Notes: generated by a model not told the origin, from the sequence alone. Counted from the first letter of the stretch, positions 26,791 through 35,232 are shown. The stretch is DNA of 64,000 nucleotides from Iningainema tapete BLCC-T55 (GCF_014698965.1 NZ_JACXAE010000134.1:124001-188000); one strand, 5' to 3'. Made by a program: numbers and translations.

Positions 26791-26983
26791 TTAGCACATT
26801 GACTGACATTTTCCGCATGTAATATTACTTGAGAATGAGACCTTTGTCAAAAAAATCAAATGTCAAACTTATGACGTGGTTGAAGGTGTTTGTGACGAGC
26901 AAACTTCTTTCTGGGGAAAGATATGGCTTCGCAACTTGATGAAGTAAAAATAGAATGCTAAATAAAAATGGAGAGTGTATTCT

Positions 26984-27424
26984 GTGAAACAGAATTATCT
27001 GATGAAACGGCTTTCGACTTTAGGACTCTTTTTAGCTACAACTCTATTTTGTTTGTCAGCGATCGCTTTTTGGCAAGGTGCTTTCTTGAACACCACAGCA
27101 ATGGCATCACCTGCGGTAAACTTGATTGCCACAGCAGACGCGGGCGATAAAGTTAAAGAGAAAACCAGTGAAGGATTTGACAAAGCCAAGGATTTCATCC
27201 AAGATTCAAAAAATAAAGTTGAGCAAACTGCAAGGACAAATGCTGCTAAAGTCGATCAAGCAGATGACAGTGGTAGTTTTGTTGAGGGCAAAGCAAAAAG
27301 AGATGCGGCTCGAATTCACGAGAGAGCAGAAGAAGATGCCGCTCGTACTCAAAAAGCAGTAGACAACTCCAAGAATTTTGTTGAAAGCACCATTGACAAT
27401 ATCAAAGATGCTTTGAGCAAATAG
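26984..27424 (+). CDS. Exported LEA/CsbD-like helical protein
   Basis: A protein of about 146 residues with a hydrophobic signal segment (LSTLGLFLATTLFCLSAIAFW) and a mature part made of charged amphipathic helices with 11-residue-like spacing (GDKVKEKTSEGFDKAKDFIQD, FVEGKAKRDAARIHERAEEDA). Such Lys/Glu/Ala-rich repeats occur in LEA-like and apolipoprotein-like stress proteins. The GTG at 26984 is chosen because GGAGA lies nine to ten bases before it; the ATG at 27002 is an alternative without a ribosome site, and another GTG at 26975 is too close. Location would be periplasm, thylakoid lumen or outer surface. A role in desiccation or membrane protection is inference. Confidence 0.6.
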   Translation: MKQNYLMKRLSTLGLFLATTLFCLSAIAFWQGAFLNTTAMASPAVNLIATADAGDKVKEKTSEGFDKAKDFIQDSKNKVEQTARTNAAKVDQADDSGSFVEGKAKRDAARIHERAEEDAARTQKAVDNSKNFVESTIDNIKDALSK

Positions 27425-27442
27425 GTATTTCCAAAAAATAAT

Positions 27443-27470
27443 GTAGAGACGCGAAATTTCGCGTCTCTAC
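27443..27470. repeat. GTAGAGACGCGAAATTTCGC palindrome
   Basis: A perfect 28-base palindrome (arms GTAGAGACGCGAAA / TTTCGCGTCTCTAC) in the spacer between the LEA-like gene and feoA. It is the same repeat as the one at 25948-25975 and may end transcription of the upstream gene. Confidence 0.9.
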
Positions 27471-27539
27471 AACGGTTGTAGACAACGCACAATTAAATTC
27501 GGTCAATGTCTAATCGAAAGGCACATAATTATGTTGTAA

Positions 27540-27791
27540 ATGCATCTCATTGAACTTAGCCAGTTAGAACCGGGAGAAACTGCCTTAATCTCAGGGCTTG
27601 TAGCAGAAGCAGGGTTAGAACAACGCCTGCTAGCACTGGGTTTTCGCCCCGGCAGGCAAGTGAGAATGATTCGCAAAGCTTGGTTTTCAGGTCCCTTGCA
27701 CGTTAGAATTGGGACAACGGAAGTAATGGTGCGCCGTCGGGATGCTCAGGCGATTAAAGTAGAATATAGGACGACTGAGGCAGGCGCATGA
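27540..27791 (+). CDS. feoA: Ferrous iron transport protein A
   Basis: An 83-residue SH3-like protein that stimulates the FeoB ferrous-iron transporter at the cytosolic side of the membrane. The pattern LSQLEPGETALISGL, ERLLALGFRPGRQVRMIRKA (here QRLLALGFRPG) and VRIGTTEVMVRRRDAQAI is characteristic. It overlaps feoB by four bases (ATGA), so the pair is translationally coupled. Iron control by Fur is expected from the family, but I could not point to a convincing Fur box in the 115-base upstream spacer, which holds a palindromic repeat. Confidence 0.93.
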   Translation: MHLIELSQLEPGETALISGLVAEAGLEQRLLALGFRPGRQVRMIRKAWFSGPLHVRIGTTEVMVRRRDAQAIKVEYRTTEAGA

Positions 27792-29626
27792 CACAATGTC
27801 ATAATTCTAATCTAATTGATAATAACTCTTTTACTGGACTGAAACAAGTTGCTGTTATAGGAATGCCCAATACGGGCAAATCAACCTTTTTTAATCGCTT
27901 CACAGGAGCTAGTGCCAGCATTGGCAACTGGCCCGGAATTACTGTAGATTTAATGGTAGCTAAAGTTAAACTGGGCGAACAGGAAGCAAAAGTTGTAGAT
28001 TTGCCCGGAATTTACGATTTACGTGGCTTTTCTGAAGATGAAGCTGTAGTGCGGCGATTTTTGGAAACTACGCCAGTACATCTGGTAATCTTGATTCTTA
28101 ATGCTACTCAATTAGACCGCCAAATTAGTCTTGCTTTACAAGTGAAACATTTACAATTGCCTGCGGTACTCCTGCTTAATATGGCAGATGAAGTGGCAAA
28201 ATTTGGGGTGAGCGTTGATAGCAAGAAAATATCTGAGCATCTGGGAATGCCAGTAGTGCCGATTAGTGCTAAATTCGGACAAGGTTACGACGAAGCGTAC
28301 CAAATAATTCAGGATTCCCTCCGCAAACAAAACGAGCCATCTGTGGTTCAATTGGAAAATAATCTTGCGCCAGAACAACAGATTGCATCAGAAATGGAGA
28401 AGTTGTTGCAAGATGCAGTTCATACAGAGACGCTTGAAGAAAACTTGACGACTCGCTTGGATAAAGTTCTGCTGCATCCGGTGTTAGGATTGCCGATATT
28501 TTTTGGGGCAATGTTTTTGATGTTCCAAGTGGTATATGCAATCGGAACGCCTTTGCAGGATTATTTGGAAGGGTTTTTGAATTGGTTTAAGGATATCGCC
28601 TTGGAACCATTGCTTGGTTCGTTACCAAAATTTATACACGATTTCTTAATAGATGGCATCTACCAAGGGATAGGGACTGTAGCAGCGTTTATCCCGGTGA
28701 TTTGGTTGTTTTTCATCTGCATGACAATTGTGCAAGACAGTGGTTATTTGTCGCGTTCGGCATATTTGATGGATGCTTTGATGGAGCGGTTGGGGTTGGA
28801 TGGGCGCTCTTTTGTGATGTCGTTGATGGGGTTTGGCTGTAATGTGCCGGCAATTATGGGGACGCGGGTAATGCGATCGCCTAACTTACGCCTGCTTTCA
28901 ATGTTAGTAATTCCCTTTTCCTTATGTTCGGCGCGGTTGAATGTGTTTATGTTTATGACAACTGCACTATTCACCCCTCGTCAAGCACCTGTTGTCTTAT
29001 TCAGTTTGTACATGCTCAGCTTTGTCGCTGCTATTATAACAGCAGCTTTATTTAAAAGTCAATATCCGAATACAGAACCATTGATACTAGAACTACCGCC
29101 CTATCGCTTCCCCACTCTGCAACAAATGCTACTACAGGCGTGGCATGAAACCAAGCACTTTTTATTCTGGTCACGGCGGTTTATTATCTTTGGGGTGATT
29201 ATCATTTGGTTGTTGAATAACTTACCACCCAATGTACCACCTGCAAGTTCGCAAAGTCTTTCGGGAATGATTGGTCAATTGACACAGCCAATTTTAGCAC
29301 CATTGGGGATTAATCCGCAGTTAGCAGTAGCGCTGATTTTTGGTTTTATTGCTAAGGAGATTGTTTTGGGTGGTTTGGCGGTAATATATAGTCAAAAAGA
29401 TGATGCTAGTTTGATGCAAGCTCTTGCTGCTCAAATTGATTGGGTTCAGGCTTACAGTTTCATGCTATTTACTCTACTTTATGTTCCTTGCCTGTCCACA
29501 GTTGCTGCCATGAAAAATGAAGCTAAAAGTGCAAAATTTGCCTGGTTGTCAATAGTTTGGTCAGTAGGTTTGGCTTGGGTAACAAGTTTTGTTTTTTACC
29601 AATTTGCTAGAGTTTTGGGATGTTAA
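27788..29626 (+). CDS. feoB: Ferrous iron transport protein B
   Basis: A 612-residue inner-membrane Fe2+ permease with an N-terminal G domain. G1 is GMPNTGKST (25-33), G3 DLPG (71-74) and G4 NMAD (131-134). The membrane domain follows from about residue 230, with the two Gate regions (SLMGFGCNVPAIMGTRVMRS and FGFIAKEIVLGGLAVIYS) that carry the conserved Cys and Glu residues. Length is near the roughly 610 residues of other cyanobacterial FeoB and shorter than the E. coli form, lacking the C-terminal Cys-rich extension. It lies downstream of feoA and no feoC is present. Together with the decayed siderophore genes at 34-35 kb it suggests reliance on ferrous uptake in this region. Confidence 0.96.
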   Translation: MTQCHNSNLIDNNSFTGLKQVAVIGMPNTGKSTFFNRFTGASASIGNWPGITVDLMVAKVKLGEQEAKVVDLPGIYDLRGFSEDEAVVRRFLETTPVHLVILILNATQLDRQISLALQVKHLQLPAVLLLNMADEVAKFGVSVDSKKISEHLGMPVVPISAKFGQGYDEAYQIIQDSLRKQNEPSVVQLENNLAPEQQIASEMEKLLQDAVHTETLEENLTTRLDKVLLHPVLGLPIFFGAMFLMFQVVYAIGTPLQDYLEGFLNWFKDIALEPLLGSLPKFIHDFLIDGIYQGIGTVAAFIPVIWLFFICMTIVQDSGYLSRSAYLMDALMERLGLDGRSFVMSLMGFGCNVPAIMGTRVMRSPNLRLLSMLVIPFSLCSARLNVFMFMTTALFTPRQAPVVLFSLYMLSFVAAIITAALFKSQYPNTEPLILELPPYRFPTLQQMLLQAWHETKHFLFWSRRFIIFGVIIIWLLNNLPPNVPPASSQSLSGMIGQLTQPILAPLGINPQLAVALIFGFIAKEIVLGGLAVIYSQKDDASLMQALAAQIDWVQAYSFMLFTLLYVPCLSTVAAMKNEAKSAKFAWLSIVWSVGLAWVTSFVFYQFARVLGC

Positions 29627-29676
29627 ATTTATCAGTATCCAGGGCGTGCGATCTCTTGTATGCCATAGGGATCGAC

Positions 29677-30060
29677 CTAAAGGTAGCCTTGGGGAGCATC
29701 GGCTAGAAAAGCAACCGCAGCCGCCATTTCCTCTGCGGTTCCAGCTCGCCCCATCGGGATGTGGCTTTCGACTACAGCTTTTTTGTGTCGATCATCCGTC
29801 CAAGCTTCATTAATTGGAGTGATGGTTGCTCCGGGGGCGATCGCATTGACGCGAATTCCATGCCCTGCATACTCTAGCGCCAGTGTTTTAGTTAGATTTT
29901 CCATCCCACCTTTGCTCATCGAATAGCTAGCGTAAAAAGGTCGAGGAATAATTTCGTGAACGCTAGAGACGTTGATAATAATACCACGATTTTGATCCAG
30001 AATGCTCTTTTTAACTTGCAACCAGAGGTGAAGTTTGATTCCAACTACCAGAGAAAACAA
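29677..30060 (-). pseudogene. Short-chain dehydrogenase remnant lacking its N-terminal half
   Basis: About 110 residues match the second half of a glucose-1-dehydrogenase-type SDR: INVSSVHEIIP with the catalytic Ser, YSMSKGGMENLTK with YxxxK, and RVNAIAPGATITPINEA. The Rossmann TGxxxGIG half is missing, and the normal C-terminal VDGG end is replaced by a stop after FLADAPQGYL. The piece is open from a TTG but this start overlaps the 3' end of the nitroreductase gene in another frame, so it was probably joined there by a deletion. It cannot bind NAD(P). Confidence 0.75.
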
Positions 30061-30640
30061 ACTCTTCTAAAGGTTTGCGAGTGCGCGGGGTATTCTCTCG
30101 TTGCTGCAACCTTTCAGATAAAGTTTGTGGAGATCCGAAATAGCCTAGCGCGATTGCCGCAACTGGCTCATAACCAGAAGGAATGCTGTAGATCTCTTTT
30201 GCCTTGGGGACATCAAATCCTGCCATTTGGTGAATAAATAACCCTAGTGCGGCTGCCTGGATCGCTAAAGTGGTAGATGCTGCGCCAACATCATGAAAAG
30301 CGTGACGGTTTTCTACACCATTGTACTCAAAGTTTAGTTTTGCCACCGAGAGCATCAAGATGGGAGCATTCCTTGCCCATTCTTGGTTTCCCTCTGCTAG
30401 ACAACCGAGTAAACGCTCAAATTCAGCTTTATTTTCTGAAGTTGCAACAATAAAACTCCAAGGCTGCTCGTTGTAAGAAGAAGCCGCCCAGCTTGCTGCT
30501 TCTAAGACACTGTGTAACTTTTCTGGTTCAACCATCCGATCTGAAAAAGCCAGAGGACTCCATCGTTGTCGCAGCAAATCATGAATGGGATATTGAGTCT
30601 GGGCTACTTTGTCCGTCAAAATCTCACTGTAATTCTGCAT
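30011..30640 (-). CDS. Nitroreductase-family flavoprotein
   Basis: A 209-residue FMN-dependent nitroreductase-fold oxidoreductase. Typical are the N-terminal LLRQRWSPLAFSDR with the FMN phosphate-binding Arg pair, AASWAASSYNEQPWSFIVA, then HDVGAASTTLAIQAAALGLFIHQMAG and EPVAAIALGYFG near the C-terminus. Such enzymes reduce nitro compounds, quinones or other electrophiles with NAD(P)H in the cytosol; the physiological substrate is unknown. The last dozen codons (GSWNQTSPLVAS) run into the SDR remnant, overlapping it by 50 bases, so the end may have been rebuilt by the deletion that removed the SDR front. The catalytic fold looks complete. Confidence 0.85.
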   Translation of the reverse strand: MQNYSEILTDKVAQTQYPIHDLLRQRWSPLAFSDRMVEPEKLHSVLEAASWAASSYNEQPWSFIVATSENKAEFERLLGCLAEGNQEWARNAPILMLSVAKLNFEYNGVENRHAFHDVGAASTTLAIQAAALGLFIHQMAGFDVPKAKEIYSIPSGYEPVAAIALGYFGSPQTLSERLQQRENTPRTRKPLEEFVFSGSWNQTSPLVAS

Positions 30641-30659
30641 AATAACGTGTTAATTAAGA

Positions 30660-30845
30660 TTAGCAGAAAATTTCTTTTTCCTTTGTCTTGATCAACAAAG
30701 TAAGTGTTACTACGCCACCCAACATCGAACCAAAGAGTGAGATTATGTAAAGTTCTGTAGCATTTATTGGTCTTACTACACCGAAGGTGGCTGCAAATTT
30801 TTGTTTAGTCGGTGTAGGTAGGTAGGAATTTAAGTCATTTGACAT
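30660..30845 (-). CDS. Small single-pass membrane protein (61 aa)
   Basis: An ATG-started frame encoding a polar N-terminal part and one membrane segment (IISLFGSMLGGVVTLTLLI) followed by a positively charged tail (KTKEKEIFC). The topology is plausible for a small membrane protein, but the ribosome site is weak and no family is recognised. It stands between the nitroreductase and a 208-base spacer with no visible gene. It may be a chance frame. Confidence 0.4.
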   Translation of the reverse strand: MSNDLNSYLPTPTKQKFAATFGVVRPINATELYIISLFGSMLGGVVTLTLLIKTKEKEIFC

Positions 30846-31053
30846 ATTCGTTCTTTTTAAACCTAATAAAATATATGTCTGCTTTTTGAAAATGCCAAAA
30901 GTGGAAAGCTAGTATTGATTCAAAAAATATGGGTTAAAAGCCTCATAAATATATGCTTAACAGCCAATGCAGCGCATCCGATCTAGGTATTAAATATTAA
31001 CCTAAGTTAAGTCAGTCTTTAGAAGGATGTAGTGAACCGACATTTTTTTATTC

Positions 31054-31692
31054 TTAGGTGTTACTAGAATCAACGTTCAATTGTTTAATTGGCTCAGTCA
31101 AAATACCCAGAATCTTAGAAACATTTATATCTTCTATATTCTCAATTACCAATTCCTCGTTATCAATCAAAACAGTTTGAGCAGAAAGCTTGAGGAAGCG
31201 CCATATCCTCCCAGTAGTTACAGCACCATAAATGCTGGGAGTAATTCTGTCTCTGACTTGGTTAAACCTCTGTGCAGCAACCATCTCGGCAATACACTGT
31301 CCCAAACCTGCATTAGTACTCTCGTTTTTGGCTTCAACAATTGCGATCACTGGTGCTTCAATTTCTAAAGTGAACTCTGAAGCGCTCAAAATATAGTCAC
31401 AAAAACCATTTAGTCCCTGAGTGGCATCTACATTAAAATCTCTACCAGAGAACAAGCTCACTTTGCCGTTGAACATCTCCCTCACCTCTATCAGCAAGGG
31501 GGCAATAATCAACTCGGAACGAGCTTTTTCAGTATTGTTATCAAAAGCAACTTGCAAATTACGCTTCAGGGTTGTTTTGAGATATTCGCTTGGTTCAACT
31601 GGCTCTACTTGCGGAAACAGATTAATCAAACTAATATCAAGGTCAAAGCTGACTTTGACTTGATTGATGGTTTTAAAATCGCTGTAAGCCAT
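31054..31692 (-). CDS. PD-(D/E)XK nuclease-fold protein, orphan
   Basis: A 212-residue protein starting MAYSDFKTINQVK. The ATG at 31692 is preferred to one three codons upstream because AAGGAG lies eight bases before it. Residues LNGFCDYILSAS (D99) and IAIVEAKNES (E120, K122), with E60 in the preceding helix, match the nuclease core E...D...ExK. Related cyanobacterial proteins are found as single genes without a methyltransferase. It could be a solitary endonuclease, a repair-like nuclease or a defence component; sequence alone does not decide. No partner gene is adjacent. Confidence 0.65.
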   Translation of the reverse strand: MAYSDFKTINQVKVSFDLDISLINLFPQVEPVEPSEYLKTTLKRNLQVAFDNNTEKARSELIIAPLLIEVREMFNGKVSLFSGRDFNVDATQGLNGFCDYILSASEFTLEIEAPVIAIVEAKNESTNAGLGQCIAEMVAAQRFNQVRDRITPSIYGAVTTGRIWRFLKLSAQTVLIDNEELVIENIEDINVSKILGILTEPIKQLNVDSSNT

Positions 31693-31741
31693 GCTGAACA
31701 CTCCTTGTGTTCGATAGATAGTATTTTACCACAAAATGTTG

Positions 31742-32704
31742 TCATGAATGATTGAGAATTTTTGTCAGAGCAATTTCTGTTAAATATGGGAGTTGTTGCT
31801 GTATATTCTTGACTAAATCTAAAGTTTTTTCGTGTTGTAAAGTTTCTCCTGTGGAAGCAAAATATTGTGCAGCCTTTTGTAAATCTGATATTGCGGCTTG
31901 TTCATAACCAAGTCGATGGTAAGCTACACCTCGGTTAAAATAAGCTTGGGCATTAATTGGGTGCAACTTGAGTGATGCAGTAAAATCACTGATAGCATTG
32001 CGGTTATCTCCATTACGAGCGCATACACAAGCCCGGTTGAAGTAACCTCTATAGTCTTGAGGATTGAAACGAATTGCTCTAGTAAAGTCGCCCATAGCTG
32101 CAGGTAAATCTCGCAACTCTAAACGAGCTATGCCTCTGTCATTGTAAATATCCGCTAGTTGATGACTGGGGTTCTGGGGAATTTGACTCAATGCTAAATT
32201 ATAGTCGCCGATCGCCTGCTGATGATTCCCCAACATGGCAAAAGCTACCCCTCGGTTATAGTAAGCGCGAAAATCACTCTTGTTCAATGCGATCGCTTGA
32301 TTATGATCGGCAATGGCAGCTAAATAATCACCTAATCTATAGTAAGCAAGTCCCCGGTTTAAATAAGTATCAGCTTTATCAGGAGCAAAATTTATTGCCA
32401 TATTGCAATCGGCGTTAGCGAAGCTCCTCCGAAGGAGGCTCGCATTCTGGTATTCTTCTAATTGAATGTAAGCAAGACATCGGTTACTATAAGCAGCGAC
32501 AAAGTTGTTCTTGATGGCGAGCGCCTGAGTAAAATCTTCAACAGCAGCCTGATAATTACCCTCTAGTATCTTTTCTACACCTAACTTGAAGAAATCGCTG
32601 GCTGTGATTTGGTTGCTGGGGGCAGGCGATGAAAGTGCAGGTGAAATGAGAAAGACGCAGGCGAGTACGACGGTAATACCAAAATTGAGAATAAATCGAA
32701 TCAT
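31742..32704 (-). CDS. Exported TPR-repeat protein
   Basis: A 320-residue protein with a signal peptide (FILNFGITVVLACVFLISPALS) and about seven tetratricopeptide repeats of 34 residues. They are recognisable by AxYSNRCLAYIQLEEY, TYLNRGLAYYRLGDYLAAIADHNQAIAL, AYYNRGVAFAMLGNHQQAIGDYN and so on, to AYFNRGVAYHRLGYEQAAISDLQKA. TPRs form a superhelix that binds other proteins, here in the periplasm or lumen. One repeat is longer by exactly eight residues (SLLRRSFA, encoded by the repeat at 32418-32443); removing them restores the 34-residue period. Partners are unknown. Confidence 0.85.
   Translation of the reverse strand: MIRFILNFGITVVLACVFLISPALSSPAPSNQITASDFFKLGVEKILEGNYQAAVEDFTQALAIKNNFVAAYSNRCLAYIQLEEYQNASLLRRSFANADCNMAINFAPDKADTYLNRGLAYYRLGDYLAAIADHNQAIALNKSDFRAYYNRGVAFAMLGNHQQAIGDYNLALSQIPQNPSHQLADIYNDRGIARLELRDLPAAMGDFTRAIRFNPQDYRGYFNRACVCARNGDNRNAISDFTASLKLHPINAQAYFNRGVAYHRLGYEQAAISDLQKAAQYFASTGETLQHEKTLDLVKNIQQQLPYLTEIALTKILNHS
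32418..32443. repeat. GCGAAGCTCCTCC palindrome inserted in a TPR
   Basis: An imperfect palindrome of 26 bases (arms AAGCTCCTCC / GGAGGCT-type) sits inside the TPR gene. It accounts for a net 24-base in-frame gain, judged from the regular 34-residue TPR spacing before and after it. Confidence 0.75.
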
Positions 32705-32793
32705 AGGTAATATCTCTCCTCGCTTGGAATAACAAAGGTAGCAGGTAATACCGAAATCTGGTTTTTACAACCCGCTTTACAAACCACGCCTGT

Positions 32794-32821
32794 GTAGAGA
32801 CGTTACATGTAACGTCTCTAC
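32794..32821. repeat. GTAGAGACGTTACATGTAAC palindrome
   Basis: A perfect 28-base palindrome (arms GTAGAGACGTTACA / TGTAACGTCTCTAC) in the spacer between the TPR gene and petJ. The outer arms equal the GTAGAGAC family; the centre differs. Both flanking genes run on the minus strand, so it could terminate petJ transcripts. Confidence 0.9.
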
Positions 32822-32900
32822 AGGATAGATAGGTTTAACCAGGATGCGCGTAAAGGTATGTACCTACCTACTATTTACAGAACAACAGGCTGATTGTGCT

Positions 32901-33239
32901 TTACTTCCACTCCTTATTATTAGCTTCGTCTAGCACGTATGCGGTAACATCTTCGATTTGCTCTGGTTTTAGACGCCCTTTGAAAGCAGGCATAGCACCT
33001 TTACCCTTTGTAACTTGGGCGATAATGGCATCTGCTGAGTTCATCCCATACTTATCCAAAGCATCTTTCCTCAAGTTTTTATTAGCTTGCACTAAGTTCT
33101 TACCACCCGCATGACACTGGGCGCAATTAGCACTGAAAATTTTGGCTCCTTTCTCCGCATCTGCGGCCATTGCTGGACGATTGAAGGCAAAGGTGAAAAT
33201 TACTAAGCCCAGCAACAATACTGAAAAAATCCTTTTCAT
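32901..33239 (-). CDS. petJ: Cytochrome c6
   Basis: A 112-residue precursor of cytochrome c6, the soluble thylakoid-lumen carrier from cytochrome b6f to photosystem I (and to oxidase), an alternative to plastocyanin. The signal peptide ends AMA before [14 protein letters not shown]. The haem site CAQCH is at 39-43 and the axial Met is M83 in [10 protein letters not shown]. The ATG at 33239 is chosen because it gives the positively charged [11 protein letters not shown] start, with GAGAGG-like sequence before it. Copper-responsive control is usual in the family but no binding site could be picked out here. The 5' flank carries the GACAAGCTGTC repeat. Confidence 0.96.
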   Translation of the reverse strand: MKRIFSVLLLGLVIFTFAFNRPAMAADAEKGAKIFSANCAQCHAGGKNLVQANKNLRKDALDKYGMNSADAIIAQVTKGKGAMPAFKGRLKPEQIEDVTAYVLDEANNKEWK

Positions 33240-33307
33240 TCCGTGTTTCCTCTCCAAAAAAGGCTTATTCGGTCAAATCTCCTTCATAAATTCTCTTGTT
33301 CACGGCA

Positions 33308-33352
33308 TCCGTTGTCAAACGACAAGCTGTCAAACTTAGCAAGGTTGTTGAA
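33308..33352. repeat. GACAAGCTGTCAAACTT repeat, copy A
   Basis: Reads GTTGTCAAACGACAAGCTGT, then CAAACTTAGCAAGGTTGTTG, running up to the 3' end of the gene at 33353. It is nearly identical to 35494-35540 (copy C). Shorter relatives are at 35210-35232, 36176-36190 and 37316-37370. The unit contains the near palindrome GACAAGCTGTC. Confidence 0.75.
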
Positions 33353-34009
33353 CTAGTAAATCGTTTTCCACGCTGCCACAGTTCCTTTGCCAATTTCGCT
33401 ATCTAGTGCTTCTCCACTTTCTGCCACAAGTCTAATGTTCACATTGTTAGGGGACGAGTTTTTCAGGGCTGCTGCTAACTCATCGCTCACCTTGAATGTA
33501 CTGTTGTTTCCGTCGAGACGAAAGACTTGCTCTCCAAGTTTAATATAAAGGTTAGTTATCTTTAGTGTATTTTTGGATGCTGCACATCCTGAGCCGATGT
33601 TGTAGGGGTACAAGCCATACCCTAATGAGCAATTGCGATCGCGGTAAGCCAACAAAAAGCGAATTGAGTTACGGCTCCAAAGGCTAATTACCTCAACCCT
33701 GGCGTTAGTATCGAGAAAGTCACTTCTGAAGGTGTGGCGATCAAATATTCCCAGGTAGTTTCCTTCAAATGAGTCCTCAATTCTAACAGGCTTTGACCAA
33801 GGTACATCAATATCTGTACCCAAAGCTGCTGATTTAACGACGGGTAGTTCTGTAGATGCTTTGGCAATTTGGTTTCTTTCTTTAGCTACTACTAAGGAGG
33901 GGAAAATTATGCTCGTAGTGGCAATTAGATATACTAGACCGTTACTGGCGATCGCCAGTCTAGCCCAACTCCAAACATGTTGATTTTTCCCCTTAGAGTC
34001 CATTGGCAT
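33353..34009 (-). CDS. Unknown exported protein (218 aa)
   Basis: A 218-residue protein with a hydrophobic N-terminal segment (ARLAIASNGLVYLIATTSIIFPSLVVA) that is a signal peptide or anchor. A strand-rich mature part follows, with segments such as ARVEVISLWSRNSIRFLLAYRDRN, YGLYPYNIGSGCAASKN and LYIKLGEQVFRLDGNNSTFKVS. No family is recognised. A decayed copy of its last 20-25 codons lies at 35524-35615, so the gene or its 3' end was once duplicated. It sits between petJ and the collapsed siderophore-transport genes. Confidence 0.6.
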   Translation of the reverse strand: MPMDSKGKNQHVWSWARLAIASNGLVYLIATTSIIFPSLVVAKERNQIAKASTELPVVKSAALGTDIDVPWSKPVRIEDSFEGNYLGIFDRHTFRSDFLDTNARVEVISLWSRNSIRFLLAYRDRNCSLGYGLYPYNIGSGCAASKNTLKITNLYIKLGEQVFRLDGNNSTFKVSDELAAALKNSSPNNVNIRLVAESGEALDSEIGKGTVAAWKTIY

Positions 34010-34133
34010 ACCAGAATTTGAAGCTAACCTGTTAGACCTACTTGGAAATTAATATTCTTGGCTTATTGTAATACTAGAATACTACTCTACATTTTATCTT
34101 GCCTATTTCCTAAGAAACAAATTATTTAAGGAT

Positions 34134-34574
34134 TTATCTTTTGTTGTCCTCCAGAAAAAAGCTAATGCGTAACTTTCCCGTGCGTGAGTCCGCATCTACA
34201 ACAGATCCCACCCCAAATACATCGCGGATGAGCGTTGGTTTGAGAATGGCTTGGGGTTTCCCGGATGCGGCAATGGTTCCTTGCTGGAGTACGTAAATGC
34301 GATCGCAGTACGTAGCTGCAAGATTCAAATCGTGTAAAGCTGCAACACTAGTCACGCCTAGCCCCTTTACCAATTCCAAAAGTTCCAACTGGTAGCGAAT
34401 ATCGAGGTGGTTTGTTGGCTCATCGAGAATCAAAAAACGTGCTTGCTGGGCGAGTGATCGTGCAATCAAAACCCGCTGCTTTTCTCCACCAGAAAGGGAA
34501 CCAAAACTCCTAGAGGCAAAGGTATCTAGCCCAACCTACTCAAGGGCATCTCGGACAATGCGGCGATCTTTTGG
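34134..34574 (-). pseudogene. Remnant of a ferric-siderophore ABC transporter ATPase (FecE-like)
   Basis: The last 110 codons form an open frame carrying Walker B (ARFLILDEPTNHLD) and AALHDLNLAATYCDRIYVLQQG, followed by the FecE-type end. Upstream, the same frame continues through LSGGEKQRVLIARS (the ABC signature) but is broken by a TAG in DALE-stop-VGLDTFAS. The front half with Walker A is gone. At about 34572 the frame passes without interruption into AMIN-domain sequence of a receptor gene. So the piece is a deletion product that lacks the nucleotide-binding P-loop and contains a nonsense codon. Confidence 0.8.
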
Positions 34575-35110
34575 CGTTACGCCAAAAATTAGACTTTCAT
34601 TGCTGTCAAACGCCTCTACTTTTGGTAAACCCGCCTCTCCCGTTACTGTCACCTTTATCCTATTTACATCTATATTTGTTACTTTTATCTCAGTAATTCC
34701 CTGTACAGATTTTTCGCGACAAATGTATTCCCACCCTTGTAACGCAGTTGAGCATTTTCAATGATCGCACTCCATGTGTTTCCCTGAGTTGAAGCAGTAG
34801 CTCTCAACCGCTCGGATACGTTCGTTTCTAAGATAAATTCCACACCAGTATTGTTGGTAGCAAGGCGCACTCCGGTGACAATTACAACTTGATTGGTTTC
34901 AATATCCTGTGCTAATAAGTCCTTGACACTGGTATTTTGACGCGGGATGTCACTGATTTGGGGAATTTTTGTGATCGGTTTTTCGGTTTTTGTGGCAATT
35001 TGTTTATGTACAGCAGTATTATGCACTACATTAGCATAGCAACGGGAAGCGACTAACACTGATACAGATATACCCAGCCACATCCCAGTGGATAATATTT
35101 GTTTTTTCAC
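34575..35110 (-). pseudogene. Remnant of a TonB-dependent siderophore receptor (AMIN-domain part)
   Basis: An ATG frame of 141 codons starts with a signal peptide (MKKQILSTGMWLGISVSVLVA) and reads an AMIN domain (VVIVTGVRLATNNTGVEFILE, ERLRATASTQGNTWSAIIENAQL). It ends at 34685 by frameshift. Shifting frame near 34705 continues the expected family sequence, CREKSVQGITEIKV then VTNIDVNRIKVTVTGEAGLPK and DSNESLIFGV, before fusing to the FecE-like remnant. Cyanobacterial siderophore receptors carry an AMIN domain of this kind before the plug and barrel. Everything after the AMIN domain (plug, 22-strand barrel) is missing. The pair is what remains of an outer-membrane uptake locus. Confidence 0.75.
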
Positions 35111-35209
35111 CCTGGCTTCTCACACCTCAAACACCACCAAAATCGGCTATCAAACTGACAGTGATAGCCTGCGCTGTTAAGGATTTAGTATAAGATAGCG
35201 ATCGTTGTC

Positions 35210-35232
35210 AAAAGACGGACTGTCAAACTTGA
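35210..35232. repeat. GACAAGCTGTC-type repeat, copy B (diverged)
   Basis: TTGTCAAAAGACGGACTGTC followed by AAAC, a diverged copy of the repeat at 33308-33352, in the spacer upstream of the receptor remnant. Confidence 0.55.

Noticed and set aside
27126-27362. 78-codon plus-strand frame within the LEA-like gene
   Set aside because: Lys-rich off-frame reading of the repeat-like helical gene. The main frame has a signal peptide and start site.
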